Assembly: GCF_025602895.1 (NCBI RefSeq)
Contig: NW_026516408.1
Span: forward strand, 1 to 54,951
Origin: Polychytrium aggregatum
Lineage: Eukaryota; Chytridiomycota; Chytridiomycetes; Polychytriales
Length of the DNA: 54,951 nt
Reading direction: 5' to 3'
Shown here: in pieces, positions 1-11,034 of the stretch
How the letters are laid out: each line of letters begins with the position of its first letter
How positions within the stretch are numbered: position 1 is the stretch's first letter
Notes under the pieces: generated by a model
What the model was told of the DNA's origin: nothing
Database searches by the model: none
Seen by the model: only the letters and a program-made list of their open reading frames with translations
Made by a program: the position numbers and the translations under genes

Positions 1-2983
1 GCCCTTTGATGCAATAGTCCATATGTTCAACCAACCTCGCTGCACGCTCATGCGGTTTCGCTCCAGCTCCCACAAGCGGATTTGGTCGACGACTGTTGGT
101 GGCAGGACCGTGGCCGTCTTTCGCATCTCGGGATGCGCGTGGGTGGTCAGATACATGATAATCTGTTTGATTCGATTGACGGAATGCATCTCATTCTGGT
201 CAGAGCTGAGCTGTGGATGCGCACCATGGGCTCTGCGGATGCAAGGTCCCGCGGGCGACGGTCGTGAGGCCAAGCCTACCTGGTCGGCTGTGATTCCATT
301 CTCCATGGCTCCGCGAACGCTGTCTCGGGTGAGCGCACCAACGATCATGTTGACGAACCGCGACTTGGGTTCGACAAAGAGGCTCAGAACGGCGATCTGC
401 AGCGGCGAGTCTGCAGGGTCACGGAGGCAGTGGTGCCGGATCACAGGCTTGAGAGTCAGTGTCTTGTCCCTGAGCGACGGATACACGGAGGATGCTGCAT
501 CGTACCTGTGTACGCATAGATGCGAAAGTTGGTCTCGACGATGATGAATCCCTTTTCCTCGGCTTTGCCGACGCGGCTCCATCCGGATGTCAGCGACGTC
601 GCAAGCTTGGTCGGATAGAACCGAGTCGATTTTTTCTGAGAGTCAAAATGAGATATCCGCTGTAAGCGATGGGCACGAGCGAGTGCACCGAGGGGCAAGA
701 TGCATCGGAGCAGCCCAAGTCCCGCTCTCCCACAATGGGAACAGGCACCGTATGCAGAAAGGAGGACACTCTGGAAGGTGGGTGCACGGGGCAGAGGGCG
801 GTGGCGGTATCCATCTTTCTAGCACTGCCATCCTTGCGGTTGCTTGTGTTGATGGGTGTCGTCCAACCTTTCTCTGGTATACGATGCCAAAATGCTTCAG
901 ATCGTCGAGCATGTGCCGTTGGGTGACCGTCAGTCGCTCGACAGAATATCCCTGTCGACCAAAGAGCACATTCGCACCATCCACAAAACAGCGTCAGTGA
1001 AACGTGTCGGTTGGTTTGCTGGAGATCCTGGCACCCGCTCTTACCTGCCACAAGCTCCAGACTCCCGAGCTGGAACAGAAAATTGAGCTCGTCGACAAGA
1101 TCCAAGTTGAGTTCCTGGTTAAGCGCGGAGTTCATGGAGGGAAGATCAGCAAATTGGCGAGATGCCGACTGGATATGGCGGCAAAGTGGATCGGGGCTAC
1201 AGCCGTCCAAGAGCACCGCGGCAGTCTTTGTTTCGCTTCGACGGCACTGCTTCCAGCGACTCGAATGCTTACATCGGCCATATCGAGGTACTGCAGCAGA
1301 AAGGCCCAAACTTGCACATGACGTCTTGAAGTAGGAACTGGAATCCTTTGTTGGTGATCCTCAGCTCGTCGCTATCCCGTTTCTCGCTTTGGAAGTGGAG
1401 GAACATGGATACGTCATCGCAGTCAAGTTGCTGTGACAAGAGTCTTGGACGAGCACGCTGCAAATCAAGCGCTGCTGTGGTTTGCTGGCACGCCTGCTGA
1501 TGTCGGCATATTCGCCGCCGCAGTCTGTACGGTCGCCCACGATAGAGAGCTGACCAAATATCCACCTTTCTCTGCGCTGTGGGGCTGCATCCAATCGAGC
1601 TCAGCGGTGCATACCTGCGTGCCATAAGACCCGACTTTTCGAGGAGCGTTTGAACGGCCCCCGACCTCTGTTCACTCGGAGTGCCGACCATAATAATGCA
1701 GAACAGCCTGTATATCGTCGCCATGTAATCAGCAGTCCGTCGCAGCTCCAGGGTCCGGAGATCATGCATCGGAAAGGAGGGGGGCGAGCAACACACCTCC
1801 CAGGCTTGAGAGGCGTACTCGTCCAAGAACTTGACGTCAACGTTATGCTTGTCACTGCCGGCCACCTCGCCAAAGCTTGTGTGATTGCCGCTGTATATCC
1901 GTCACAGCAGCGTGTTGGTGAGATTTGTACAGGTCGTGGTCGTTCACATCCGAGATGATAACCAACACGTTCCAGTCGAAGGTCGCGATATGAAACCGTA
2001 TGGAAGGATATTGTTAGAGATCGATTCGATTTGGTGCTGGACGTGCGCCGACAGTCGCGCGGCGCGATGTGTCAGGGAACTATCGGAGAAGGCCGTCAGG
2101 GTTCCGCCAGCGAGGGTCGTGGCTTTGGATGGTTACCCGCCAACGAGAGCGTTGCGCAAGCTCTCCTGAAAGCCTCGGTTCATCGAAAAGACGCCGTGCA
2201 GCGGATCTTGGGGACCGACGGCCACGAGGATGTTGAGCTTGAGGAGCTTCTTGATCGAGTCGTGCAGATCCCTGGCAGCCAGGGTGGGGGTTTGTAACGC
2301 CGCCGAGAATAGATAGGAACATGCATGAGAGAAGGCGTGCCGTGGTGAGTCAGAGATCCGGTCAAAGGATCCAATCGCTCGAGAGCTACTCACGTCAGAT
2401 GGGTGGACAGACACCAGGCTTCGAGATCCCGGGCGGTGATTTTCTCGACAAAGGTATACACCAACCGCATGATGATGTGCTGGGCAAAGTTGGGCAGCAG
2501 CCTGAGAGGCCGAGAGGCCGAGATGGTCGGTTAGCTGCAGCACCGAGTATATCCCTGCGGCCACATGCAGAGCGGGAGCTGTCCTTGATCGATAGCTCGA
2601 CTGCGGGTCCATTGTCGCGGCACTTTGGCTGGTTCTGTTGGCAGTCCAAGGCACCGATAGGGCCATGCCTGATCTGCCGGCACATCGACCTATGCCGGCA
2701 AGAAAAGATGGCCTACCGTAGCACGGCCAGACATGTCGCCGGCTGAGCATACAGCTTGTCGAGTGTGGGTTTGGCAGCGAGTTGAGGTATTCATGGACAT
2801 TGCCCTGTTGGACAGCAAAGTCGAGCAGGAGCAAACCGAGTCAGCGACACCAGCAAGCGGGTGGCCGGACGAGATGCAGCGTGCTGGTTCCGGTGCCCTG
2901 CACACGCTGCCAGAGCCCTCCTCTGCCCTGCCCTGCCCTGCCCTGCCCCGTCCCGCTGCTACCTTGATCGACGTTGACTCCAT
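1..2983 (-). CDS. TFB2: TFIIH core subunit p52 (Tfb2/GTF2H4), 3' end outside window
   Basis: Tfb2 anchors and stimulates the XPB/Ssl2 translocase within TFIIH, acting in promoter opening and nucleotide excision repair. Read on the minus strand, conserved family blocks appear in order: LYAQPATCLAVLR, DLHDSIKKLLKLNIL, FLDEYASQAWE, IIMVGTPSEQ, GFQFLLQD, LVDELNFLFQL, YSVERLTVTQRHML, STRFYPTKLA, GFIIVETNFRIYAYT, IAVLSLFVEPKSRF and VVDQIRLWELERNRMS. The reading starts at MESTSIK (2983) and runs off at base 1, so the C-terminal Ssl2-binding end is missing. Clear exons are 2963-2983, 2717-2804, 2394-2501, 2137-2271, 1795-1890, 1615-1707, 1273-1386, about 1050-1114, then others down to 1. Two exons (2717-2804 and 1273-1386) are each one base short of keeping frame, near 2773 and 1313. 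That means assembly indels or a decaying copy. Identity is secure; intactness is not. Confidence 0.88.
2926..2948. repeat. CCCTG pentanucleotide run in Tfb2 intron 1
   Basis: Four to five copies of CCCTG lie inside the intron between Tfb2 exons 1 and 2 (2805-2962). Confidence 0.8.
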
Positions 2984-3206
2984 GGTCGCTGTGGCGGACG
3001 GGGTGCTTGGATCGCAGCCCAACCCAGCCAGGCCCGATCGCGAAGGCCTGGAATGAGCGCGGGCGAGGGCGATGCCGCTCGTCCACGTGGACATCACGCA
3101 GCGCGCGCAGCAGATCCCACGTGCCCCATCGACAATGGAGACGCGTGGCCAGCCGGCCTGTGGCGCGCGGGCGGAGCGGGCGCGAAGAGGGTTTGTGCGA
3201 CAGGCG

Positions 3207-3243
3207 GCTGTTGCGCTGTGGCTGTTGCGCTGTGGCTGTTGCG
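3207..3243. repeat. 14-bp tandem repeat GCTGTTGCGCTGTG
   Basis: About 2.6 head-to-tail copies of a 14-bp unit upstream of the Tfb2 start, on the way to the GTTAAC array. Confidence 0.85.
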
Positions 3244-3333
3244 AGTGCAGCAAAGCCCGGCCAGGAATGCGAAATCGACATGTCAGGATATCAGCATCGA
3301 CGCAACGCCGTCGCCTCTGCAGTAACACCCCTG

Positions 3334-3395
3334 CGTTAACAATCCGGCGTTAACAACCCGGCGTTAACAACCCGGCGTTAACAATCCGGTGTTAG
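3334..3395. repeat. 14-bp tandem array carrying GTTAAC palindromes
   Basis: Four nearly perfect copies of CGTTAACAAYCCGG (at 3334, 3348, 3362 and 3376) plus a partial fifth. Each copy holds the palindrome GTTAAC, so identical sites are spaced exactly 14 bp apart, about 290 bp before the tricalbin ATG. Confidence 0.95.
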
Positions 3396-3684
3396 GACCA
3401 AGCCACCAAGCGCATCAGCACTGCCTGCCCCGCCCGTCCATTCTGCCGCGCGCCACCAACCAAAGACCCAGGGCCCCTCCCCATCCGGCCTCGGTCGCGA
3501 GCAATCCTGACACCCGCTGGCCGCTCCCCCACCCGGATATCGTTCTTGCCGCTCTCCACCACCGTCCTCCTCCTCTCTGTCTTCGTCTGCTTCTTCCTCG
3601 TCTACTTCTACGCCGTCACCCCCCCCCTCGTTCGCCGCCCCTCATCCGCTGCCGACCGCCCCGTCCCGTCCTCCTCCTCCCGAC

Positions 3685-6600
3685 ATGTCGCTTCTGGAGG
3701 ACCTGGACGCCTTCGCGTCCGCCAGCCAGCCCAACTATCCTCAGATGGATCATCTGCAGCTCAAGACCCACTCGCGGCAGTTCTGGCACTTCTTCTTCGA
3801 CGCCGCCTTCAAGGTCTTTGAGTCCTCCTCGGACCTGTCTCTGGTCGACCCGGCGGCGCTCTACAACCCGTTCTCGGTTGGCTCTCTCATTGGCCTGTCG
3901 TCCTACACCAACTCGATCTTTGTCCAGTGGGACGGCTTCCGAGCAAGCTTCTACGGCTTCCTCGGCTTCTGGATCGCCTCCATCCTCACCCAGCGCACCT
4001 GGTCCTCGCTCTTCCTCACCACCGTGCTTCTTGGCCTGACCATGGTCTTTTTCAAAGCCAATCTCAAGCACCTACGCATCAAGTTCAAGAAGGAGCTGAA
4101 CACCATCTCCAAGCTCGCTGAGAAGGTGAGCCGGCCTTTCCTCTGCTTGTTGGCTTCAGCCCTGTCACAGCCCGCATTTGGCGTTGGCCGCTTGCTTCCG
4201 CATTGATCCGTGCAGTCCGTCGGCACTCCCGACAGCCTCGGCGGCACTTCCGACTTCTCCGGCCTCGAGCCACAGCCTTTTCTCGCATCTCTTGTCAGAC
4301 GAATGTCCAGATGCTTCCACAATGCTGGAGCGACAGCTCGCTAATGCCCCAACCGTCCTTGCTTGGTAAACCAATAGACCCGCCCCGAAGCCGAGTCCGC
4401 CGGCTGGATCAATTCGTTTCTCGAGTGTTTCTGGCATCAGTACGAGAACGACCTTTCTGCTATGATCCAAAAGACCGTCAACGACATTGTTGTTCCCTTC
4501 AAAACCAAGGAGCTGGTATGCCGCTCCCTCCCATCTCCAGCGCACTCTGGCCAGCCCGTCGCTCATATCGTCCGTCTTGGCCATCGAGCTAACATTTGAT
4601 TTGGCTGCAGGACGAACTTGCCCTTTCAAAGTTCACTTTGGGCTCCTCGCCTATCAGGGTCAACTACATCAAGCTCCACAGCAGCCCCAAGCCAGATGTC
4701 ATGGTATGTGCTTGGCGGGACCCTCATCGCTCCGGCGCTCGTCATTCCTCATCTTGTATCTCATCCCTCATCTTGCATTCGCCTTTCTCGACTGCAGATC
4801 ATGGACATGGCCGTCGAAATGCCCACCTATGATATGGAAACCGAGCCTCTAATGGCCGGCACCATCAAGAAGCCCTCGCACATCACCCTGACTGCTCGCT
4901 TGGCAAGCGGCCTGCTTGAGACCGTGCAGATCCCGCCGTATATCAAGAATCTACTCGTTCGATCCAAGATCTGGAGTCGTCTCGAGTGGCTCCTCCGCCA
5001 GGACATCAATGTCCACGTAAAAGACATCAAGTTTTCTGGTGTGGTGAGTCTCCTGCGACGTTTCTGCATCGATCTTACACCAGTCCTGCGACGGTCCTGC
5101 GTCGGTCCTGCGTCGGTCCTGCAACAGGCACGGGTGCTTCATTGTTGCCGACCGCGATGCAGTTCTCTTCCTGCCGCTGCTTAAGCTTCCTGCCCTCGGT
5201 CAAGCCGCTGTATATTCTAACCATGTATACTCTCTCTTTGCTTGTCTCTGTCCACTGCGCTGCCATTCTCTGCGCTGCTGTGCTTCCACCTACTGCCCCT
5301 CATGTCAATGGATTATCGTCTCAACGTGCTCCGTATAGATGAGAATCGAAATCACATTCTACTCTGTCTTCCCTCATTTGAAATTGATCAACGCTAGTTT
5401 CTATCATCCTCCCTCTCTGGACTTTTCTATCAATCCCATTACCGAGTCCTTCGACCTGATGGACATCCCGGTGCTCCGATCCCAGATCCTCGCTATCGTC
5501 GAAGATAACCTCAAGGCCATCTTGGTTGCCCCCAACAAGTACCCCGTCGATCTCTCTGTTGCCACCATCGGTGAGTGACAGCCTCGTTGCCCTGGCAAAG
5601 CCAGTGTCTGCATGTCAAACTCTGGCCAGCCCTTGCGCATTCATTCATCCAGCCAGCCAGCCAGCCAGCCAGTCAGTCACACTCCGCATCGCACCTTTTG
5701 TACCAATGCTGTTTGTGTTTCCTTTCGCACATGCATATACAGAAACCGCTCCGGTTGGTGTTCTCAAGGTTGAGATCCGTCGCGCTCGCGGTCTGCGAAA
5801 CTCTGAGGCCCTGAAGAAGAGCGACCCATACGCGAGCGTCTACCTGGGCGGCAACAAGCAAGTCGCCCAGACCGTCTCTGTCAAGGACAGGTACGTTTGT
5901 AATGAGCACCGTCTCCATCGTGTGTTGCGTATGTGATGAGTCGCCGACTGACCGATGTCTGCCCTTGATCCGGCTCCATCCTGTAGCCTGGAACCCAAAT
6001 GGAACGAGGTCCACTATGTCGTCATCGACCGCGAGACCCTCACCAACATCGCGAACGGCTCCGACCAAATCGTTTTCAAGGTCAAGGACGCAGACACAAC
6101 TGTTGGCAAGGACGCTGTTATGGGTGTCTCCGATCCTCTGTCGCTCTCCCAATGGATCCGTCTTCTGGACGTCAACTCCGATCCTGTCGCTGCGGACGAA
6201 TCCGCCCCCGGTACGGATGGCGCCGAGAACGGCACGGACGCCTCAGAAAGCTCGGCTCCCGCTGTCGATGAAGAGCTCGAAAAGCTCCGCTCTCAGTGGG
6301 GCGATCCCAGCGAGCCCAACTTTGTGTGGAAGCAGCTTCACCGCGTCAACAAGAAAGAGACAGCACCCACCCGCGAACGAGGAGGCAACAGCGAGATCCA
6401 ACTTGGCCTCAGCTACTTCAAGGCCCTGCCGAACGAGGCCACGATCGACCCCGATGCCCTGCTCGGCTCGACAAAGTCCGGCATCTTGCAAGTGCACGTG
6501 CACAAGCTCGACGGCTTCCACGAGCTCAAAAACTCGTACAGCGTCGCCATCAAGACCGACAAGGGTCGCTCGTTGTTCCAGACAAAGTTTGTCCACGGAA

Positions 6601-9600
6601 CTCACCCCGTCATCGAAGAGTCGTACACCATGTATGTGCCGGACCACACCAAGCTGCACAACCGTATCGAGGTCTACTCCAAGAACGGCCGCAAACCCAT
6701 TGCCTACCTTCCGCTGGACGAGGACCTCCTTCGCTCGGGCTTGAACAAGACGCACGAGTTTTACGCTCTGTCTGGCTCGGAGGCCGGTAACGTTGCCCTG
6801 ACTCTGCGCTTCTTCGCCGTCCCTGTGCGCGAGAGTGCCCTGCAAAAGTCCAGAGTGCCCATTGCTGCACTCTCTTTCGACATCAAGAAGGCCAACGATC
6901 TCAAGTCGGTTGATGGACCGTTCCAAAAGTCCGATCCGTACGTGATTGTCGAGATGGCCAACGTCGAGATTGGCCGGACCACCGTCAGAGAAAAGACGCT
7001 CAACCCCATCTGGAACGAGTCCTTCAAGACCGTTGTCTTCCATCCGTCTGCCAAGCTCACCATGGTGATTTGTGACTGGAACAAGAGCGGTGTCGTCAAG
7101 CCTCTCGGTCGCATCGACTTGCCGCTGACCAAGCTTTTTGAAATCGAGACAGAGTCGGGCGCAACTGGAACAAGGGCCGAAGACCCGTACTACACCCGCG
7201 CGCTGGCAGATGGCCTGACCATTGCCAAGAACGACCAGAACGGCGTTACTGTGTAAGCCAGTTGTGCGGGTCTCGGCCGAAGCGATTCTCCGTGTCTGTG
7301 CCGCTTGACTGTGTGGCGTCATGGTGCTTTAAGCCAGACTGGTCTGTGTCGGCCCTGATTGACCACCACTGACTTTCTCCTCCCGCCCAACAGCACGGCG
7401 CCTATTTACCTGACCGGAAAGAAAAAGTCGGAGCTTCAGGGCACCATCGAGTTCGATGCCAAGCTTCAGAACATCCTTGGCGATTGCACGATCGGCTACA
7501 GCAGCATTGTCGTGGTGCCCCGTGCCATCCAGAGCCAGGGCAGCAACGAATCCCTCAAAGAGCCAGCCGCCGCCGCCGCGGCTGTTGCCGGTGGCGCTGC
7601 CGATAAGAGCCAGTCGCTGCGCCTATCGCCATCCGATGCAAACATCACCTTGGGCCACCAGTCGCTTGACAGAGGCAGCAAGATCTCGACCGAGTCCTTG
7701 AACCCGGGACAGCTGGCAACCATAAAGTCTCAACAGAGCATACTGAGTTCACAGGGCGGCACGCTGCTCACAGAGGGCATGCGTGATGACATTCTGAACA
7801 GCTTCCGTAAGTGATGTGGTGTTAAGCGCCAATGCGATTCCATCGCCGTGTGGGGGGCCGTGTTCCGCGAGGGGCAGGTACACTAATCGCCACCGGGTTC
7901 TGCTCTCGCCTCGTCTCAATTGATGCTCCAGCCTCGGGTGTTCTCCACATCCAGGTCAACGAGTCGCCCGATGTTTCCCAGGAAAACACCTATGTCCGCG
8001 TCAGCCGGAACCAGGATGTCATTTTAACCACCTCCACGCAGTCCGACGCTCCTGCGATCTGGGACGAGGAGAGCTACTGGGTTACTTCGGATATCCATTC
8101 TGCCTCCATCAAGTTCCAGCTGTTCCAGCAGCGGGGTGAGGATGCCGACCCGTCCAGCGACCCGCTCGTCGGTGCCTGGGAAGGCCCGGTCAGCAGCTTC
8201 ATCGGCATCGGCCAGCATGTCATTCAGCTCGAGCGATCCATTACCCTTGGAGCTGGTAGTCCCGGCGAAGCTGTCCTGAAGGATCACAGAAGCCTCTCGG
8301 TCACCTTGCGATACTCGCCGTTGCAGCTGTCGTCAAACGGCAGCTCGACCCAGCCCGCAGCCCCGATTGCCGCCTGCACCATCCTCATTGAGAGCGCGCG
8401 CGATTTGAAGAAGGTGGATGGCCTCTTTGGCAAGTCGGATCCCTATGCCAAGGTCATGATCGAACACCGCGAAATGGGCACAACCACGGTCCGCGAAAAG
8501 ACTCTCGATCCCGTCTGGAACGAGAGCTTCAATGGTATCCTGATGAACCAGCAGGAGCGTCTGATGCTTGTACTCAAGGACTGGAACAAGGATGGCAAGG
8601 AAAAGCCCCTCGGTCGCGTCGATATCCCTTTCCGCGAGATGTTCCGGATCCAGGACAGCGTGGAGACAAGCACGGACGAGTACGTCAACCGTGCTGTCCG
8701 CGACGGCTTCAAGATATTCCGCATCGACCAGTTCAAGGCGCATGTGATTGCGCCCGTCTACCTTCAAAACGGACAGAAGTTTGAGCACGAGGGCGTGATC
8801 GAATTCAAGATCTTCCTGCACCCGATCAAAGAGGAGCCCTTGATTGGATATAGCCAGTCTATTCTGTCGCTGGTCGAGGCCCCCACCGTCGCCAGCGTCC
8901 TGAGCAGCCATCCGTCCGGAGTGCTGAATGTGCATTTCTACCAGGGCATCAACGTCACCGCCACCGGCACCTACATCGAGGTCATCCACAACGGCAAGTT
9001 TGTTAGCCGTACCACCCACCACAGCGAGCGTGATCCGCTCTGGGACGAGCAAATCAACGTCCTTGCGACCAACATGCTGGACGACCGAGTCGAGTTTGTG
9101 CTCAAGGCCAAGAAGGAAGGCTCGTCGACCGACCCTGTCATCGGCAAGTGGAACGGGGACATAAAGACCATCATCGGCAAGCTCCAAGTGATTGATTTTT
9201 CGTCCCAGCCCCGCTCGAGCGTCCGCATCTTGATTTCATATGCCCCGGCTTTCCTCGAGGGCGTGAACAGCAACATGACATGGCAAAACATCATCGCCGC
9301 CTCGGAGCGCCGTTCGAACGACATGGCGGCCGAGTCTCTGTCTAGCCACAGTCGCTATTCTTCGGCTCCCGCCCGCCTCCCTGGCGCCGCAAGACCCTCC
9401 ATCTCTGGAATCAGCAGCATCCGCGAGGAGGACGTTGCGTCTTTGGCTTCGGAGTATACACAGCCCCCTGCCGAACCTGTGAAACCGGTCGCTGCCGCCG
9501 AATCGATCAAGTCCGCTACCGAATCGATCAAGCCGGTCGCTGTCGAACCTGCCGCCGTGCCCGCCAAGCTGGTTGCCACTGCAGCCCAGCCCGCGGCCGA

Positions 9601-10306
9601 TGAAGCTCGTGAGGTTGAGCGCGAGCCTCCGGTGTCTCAGATGCCCATCGCCGAAACTCCTGCGCCGTCCTCTCAAGAGGTCCCCAAGCTGCCCGAGCCG
9701 TTGGTGCTTCCTGTCCAGCCTCCCAGCGTCCCGGAGCGCAGCGATTCCTCTGCCCCGAATCTCTCCCAGTCGATGCCAGACATAGCCGTGAGCACCAGTC
9801 AGGGCAGCAAACTTATCCATCAGTCCATCCCAGTCTCTAACACCGGTGTCTCGCCTCCCCCCACTGACTCCGATGAGATTGGCTCGATTGTGTCCGGAGT
9901 CACTTCCATCACCCTGTCGCGCAACGTGACCGCCCCGACCAGCGCCCTCCAGGACAACCCCCAGAACGTCCCCGCCCCGATGCGCTCTGTCAGTCGCGAG
10001 AGCATGGCTTCGAACAACGACTACCACGGCAGTCGACGGTCGAGCGAAGCCTCCCATACGAGCGAGCACAGAGACAAGGAGAAGGGCGCCTTCCGATTCG
10101 GAAAGTTCAAGAAACTCATGCACAGCTCGTCCAAGGAAGACCGACTTGGCTCGCACGATGGCGGATCGAGCGGCTCCAGCTCACCTCCCCAGGATTCGCA
10201 CGAGGATCTGCACAGCGAGGCCGGTGACAAGAAGAAAAAGTTCACCGTCAAGAATCTCTTCAAGCCTCGGCCCAAGTCGAGCTCTGGCGACCTCGACGCC
10301 TCGTGA
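3685..10306 (+). CDS. Tricalbin / extended synaptotagmin-like SMP protein with six C2 domains
   Basis: Tricalbins tether the ER to the plasma membrane and move lipids through their SMP domain; C2 domains bind anionic or Ca2+-bound membranes. Nine exons (3685-4125, 4378-4515, 4611-4703, 4798-5043, 5339-5570, 5743-5890, 5987-7252, 7394-7806, 7932-10306) sum to 5352 nt, in frame, 1783 residues. A hydrophobic hairpin lies at about residues 88-116, the SMP domain at about 148-383, and C2 domains near 386, 596, 722, 993, 1136 and 1319. Domains 1, 3 and 5 keep the SDPY motif, and 3 and 5 also have a DWNK loop; domains 2, 4 and 6 have lost SDPY. The last 350 residues are Ser/Pro-rich and end in a basic KKKKF region, possibly lipid-binding. 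It is longer than yeast Tcb1-3 (about 1180-1550). The start is the first ATG before the conserved N-terminus. Confidence 0.93.
5072..5120. repeat. Short GGTCCTGCGTC repeat in tricalbin intron 4
   Basis: Three to four imperfect copies of an 11-bp GGTCCTGCGTC-like unit inside the 295-nt intron 5044-5338, the longest intron of this gene. Confidence 0.75.
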
Positions 10307-11034
10307 GTGCGTCGATGCGAAGCGGTCGCATCCAGACCCACCAACTTTATCCTCCCGTGGAGCTGGTTGTTCCGATGTGCCTTGGCCCATTGATTTCTTT
10401 TGGCAGTTTTTGACTGCGCTGTAGGTTTTGACTTTTGGTTACTTGTTGGTCCCCACTTGCGTCTCGGCCGGCACACCCTCACCACAATGCACCCATCCCA
10501 CCCCATCCCATCTCTCATCTCGCTCCACTCCTCTCCGCCATTTCCACTTGCTATTTGCGCTCCAATATCTCAATTCACCCATCCATATGCAGTTTTGCAC
10601 ATACACCCCACATCACTCGCCCCTGCCGTGCCATTTCTTTCCTTTTTCCATGTTTCTGTGTAGCCAGCACTGCCCGTGAACTTGTGTTTGGTGTTCAGGA
10701 AGTGTCGTGTATTTGCTTCGTCTCATCTTGTTGCCCTTTTCGCTCTCTACCAACAAAGATATTTATTACATCACACAATGTAACAGGAGACGCTGTGCCG
10801 CTGGGGCTAGCAGCGAGAGGGGACATTATGGATTCATGACGGAGGTCCGCTCCCGTCTTTCATTGCGCCATCTCGCAGCGATGCGGTAAGCTGGTGATGC
10901 AGCGCAAGCCGGACGCGCAGAGGTCCTCCCCGCCATTTCTCCGACAGAAATCCCAGGTATACTTGAGCACCACTTCCCTCTTCCCTTTCAATATCCCGTC
11001 GCAAAAGCAGTCCGCAAGCCGGCGCAGCAGAGGC
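10307..11034. other. Convergent intergenic region, both 3' ends
   Basis: This lies between the tricalbin stop and the Esc2-like stop on the opposite strand. It is pyrimidine-rich on the plus strand from 10430 to 10740 and should hold the two 3' untranslated regions. Nothing coding or RNA-like was recognised. Confidence 0.55.

Larger units (their letters stand above)
2984..3684. promoter_or_regulatory. Divergent intergenic region Tfb2/tricalbin
   Basis: These 700 bases separate two genes reading outward, so the region should hold both promoters. I see no clear TATA box. It contains a 14-bp repeat at 3207-3243, a GTTAAC array at 3334-3395, and a pyrimidine-rich stretch (about 3490-3680) just before the tricalbin ATG, common in fungal 5' leaders. 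Open frames here are repeat-driven and match no family I know. Confidence 0.6.

Noticed and set aside
590..1309. 239-codon minus-strand ORF as an independent gene
   Set aside because: It contains one genuine Tfb2 exon (LVDELNFLFQL); the rest is intron read-through.
1285..1320. A 25-nt intron (GCAAGT...CTGCAG) explaining the second Tfb2 frame break
   Set aside because: Too short to splice, and it would remove the conserved QVWAFLLQ residues.
3334..3395. CRISPR-like array
   Set aside because: The repeats are contiguous 14-bp units with no spacers.
3389..4039. 216-codon plus-strand ORF before tricalbin
   Set aside because: Pro/Ser/Arg-rich shadow of the tricalbin leader and first exon in another frame.
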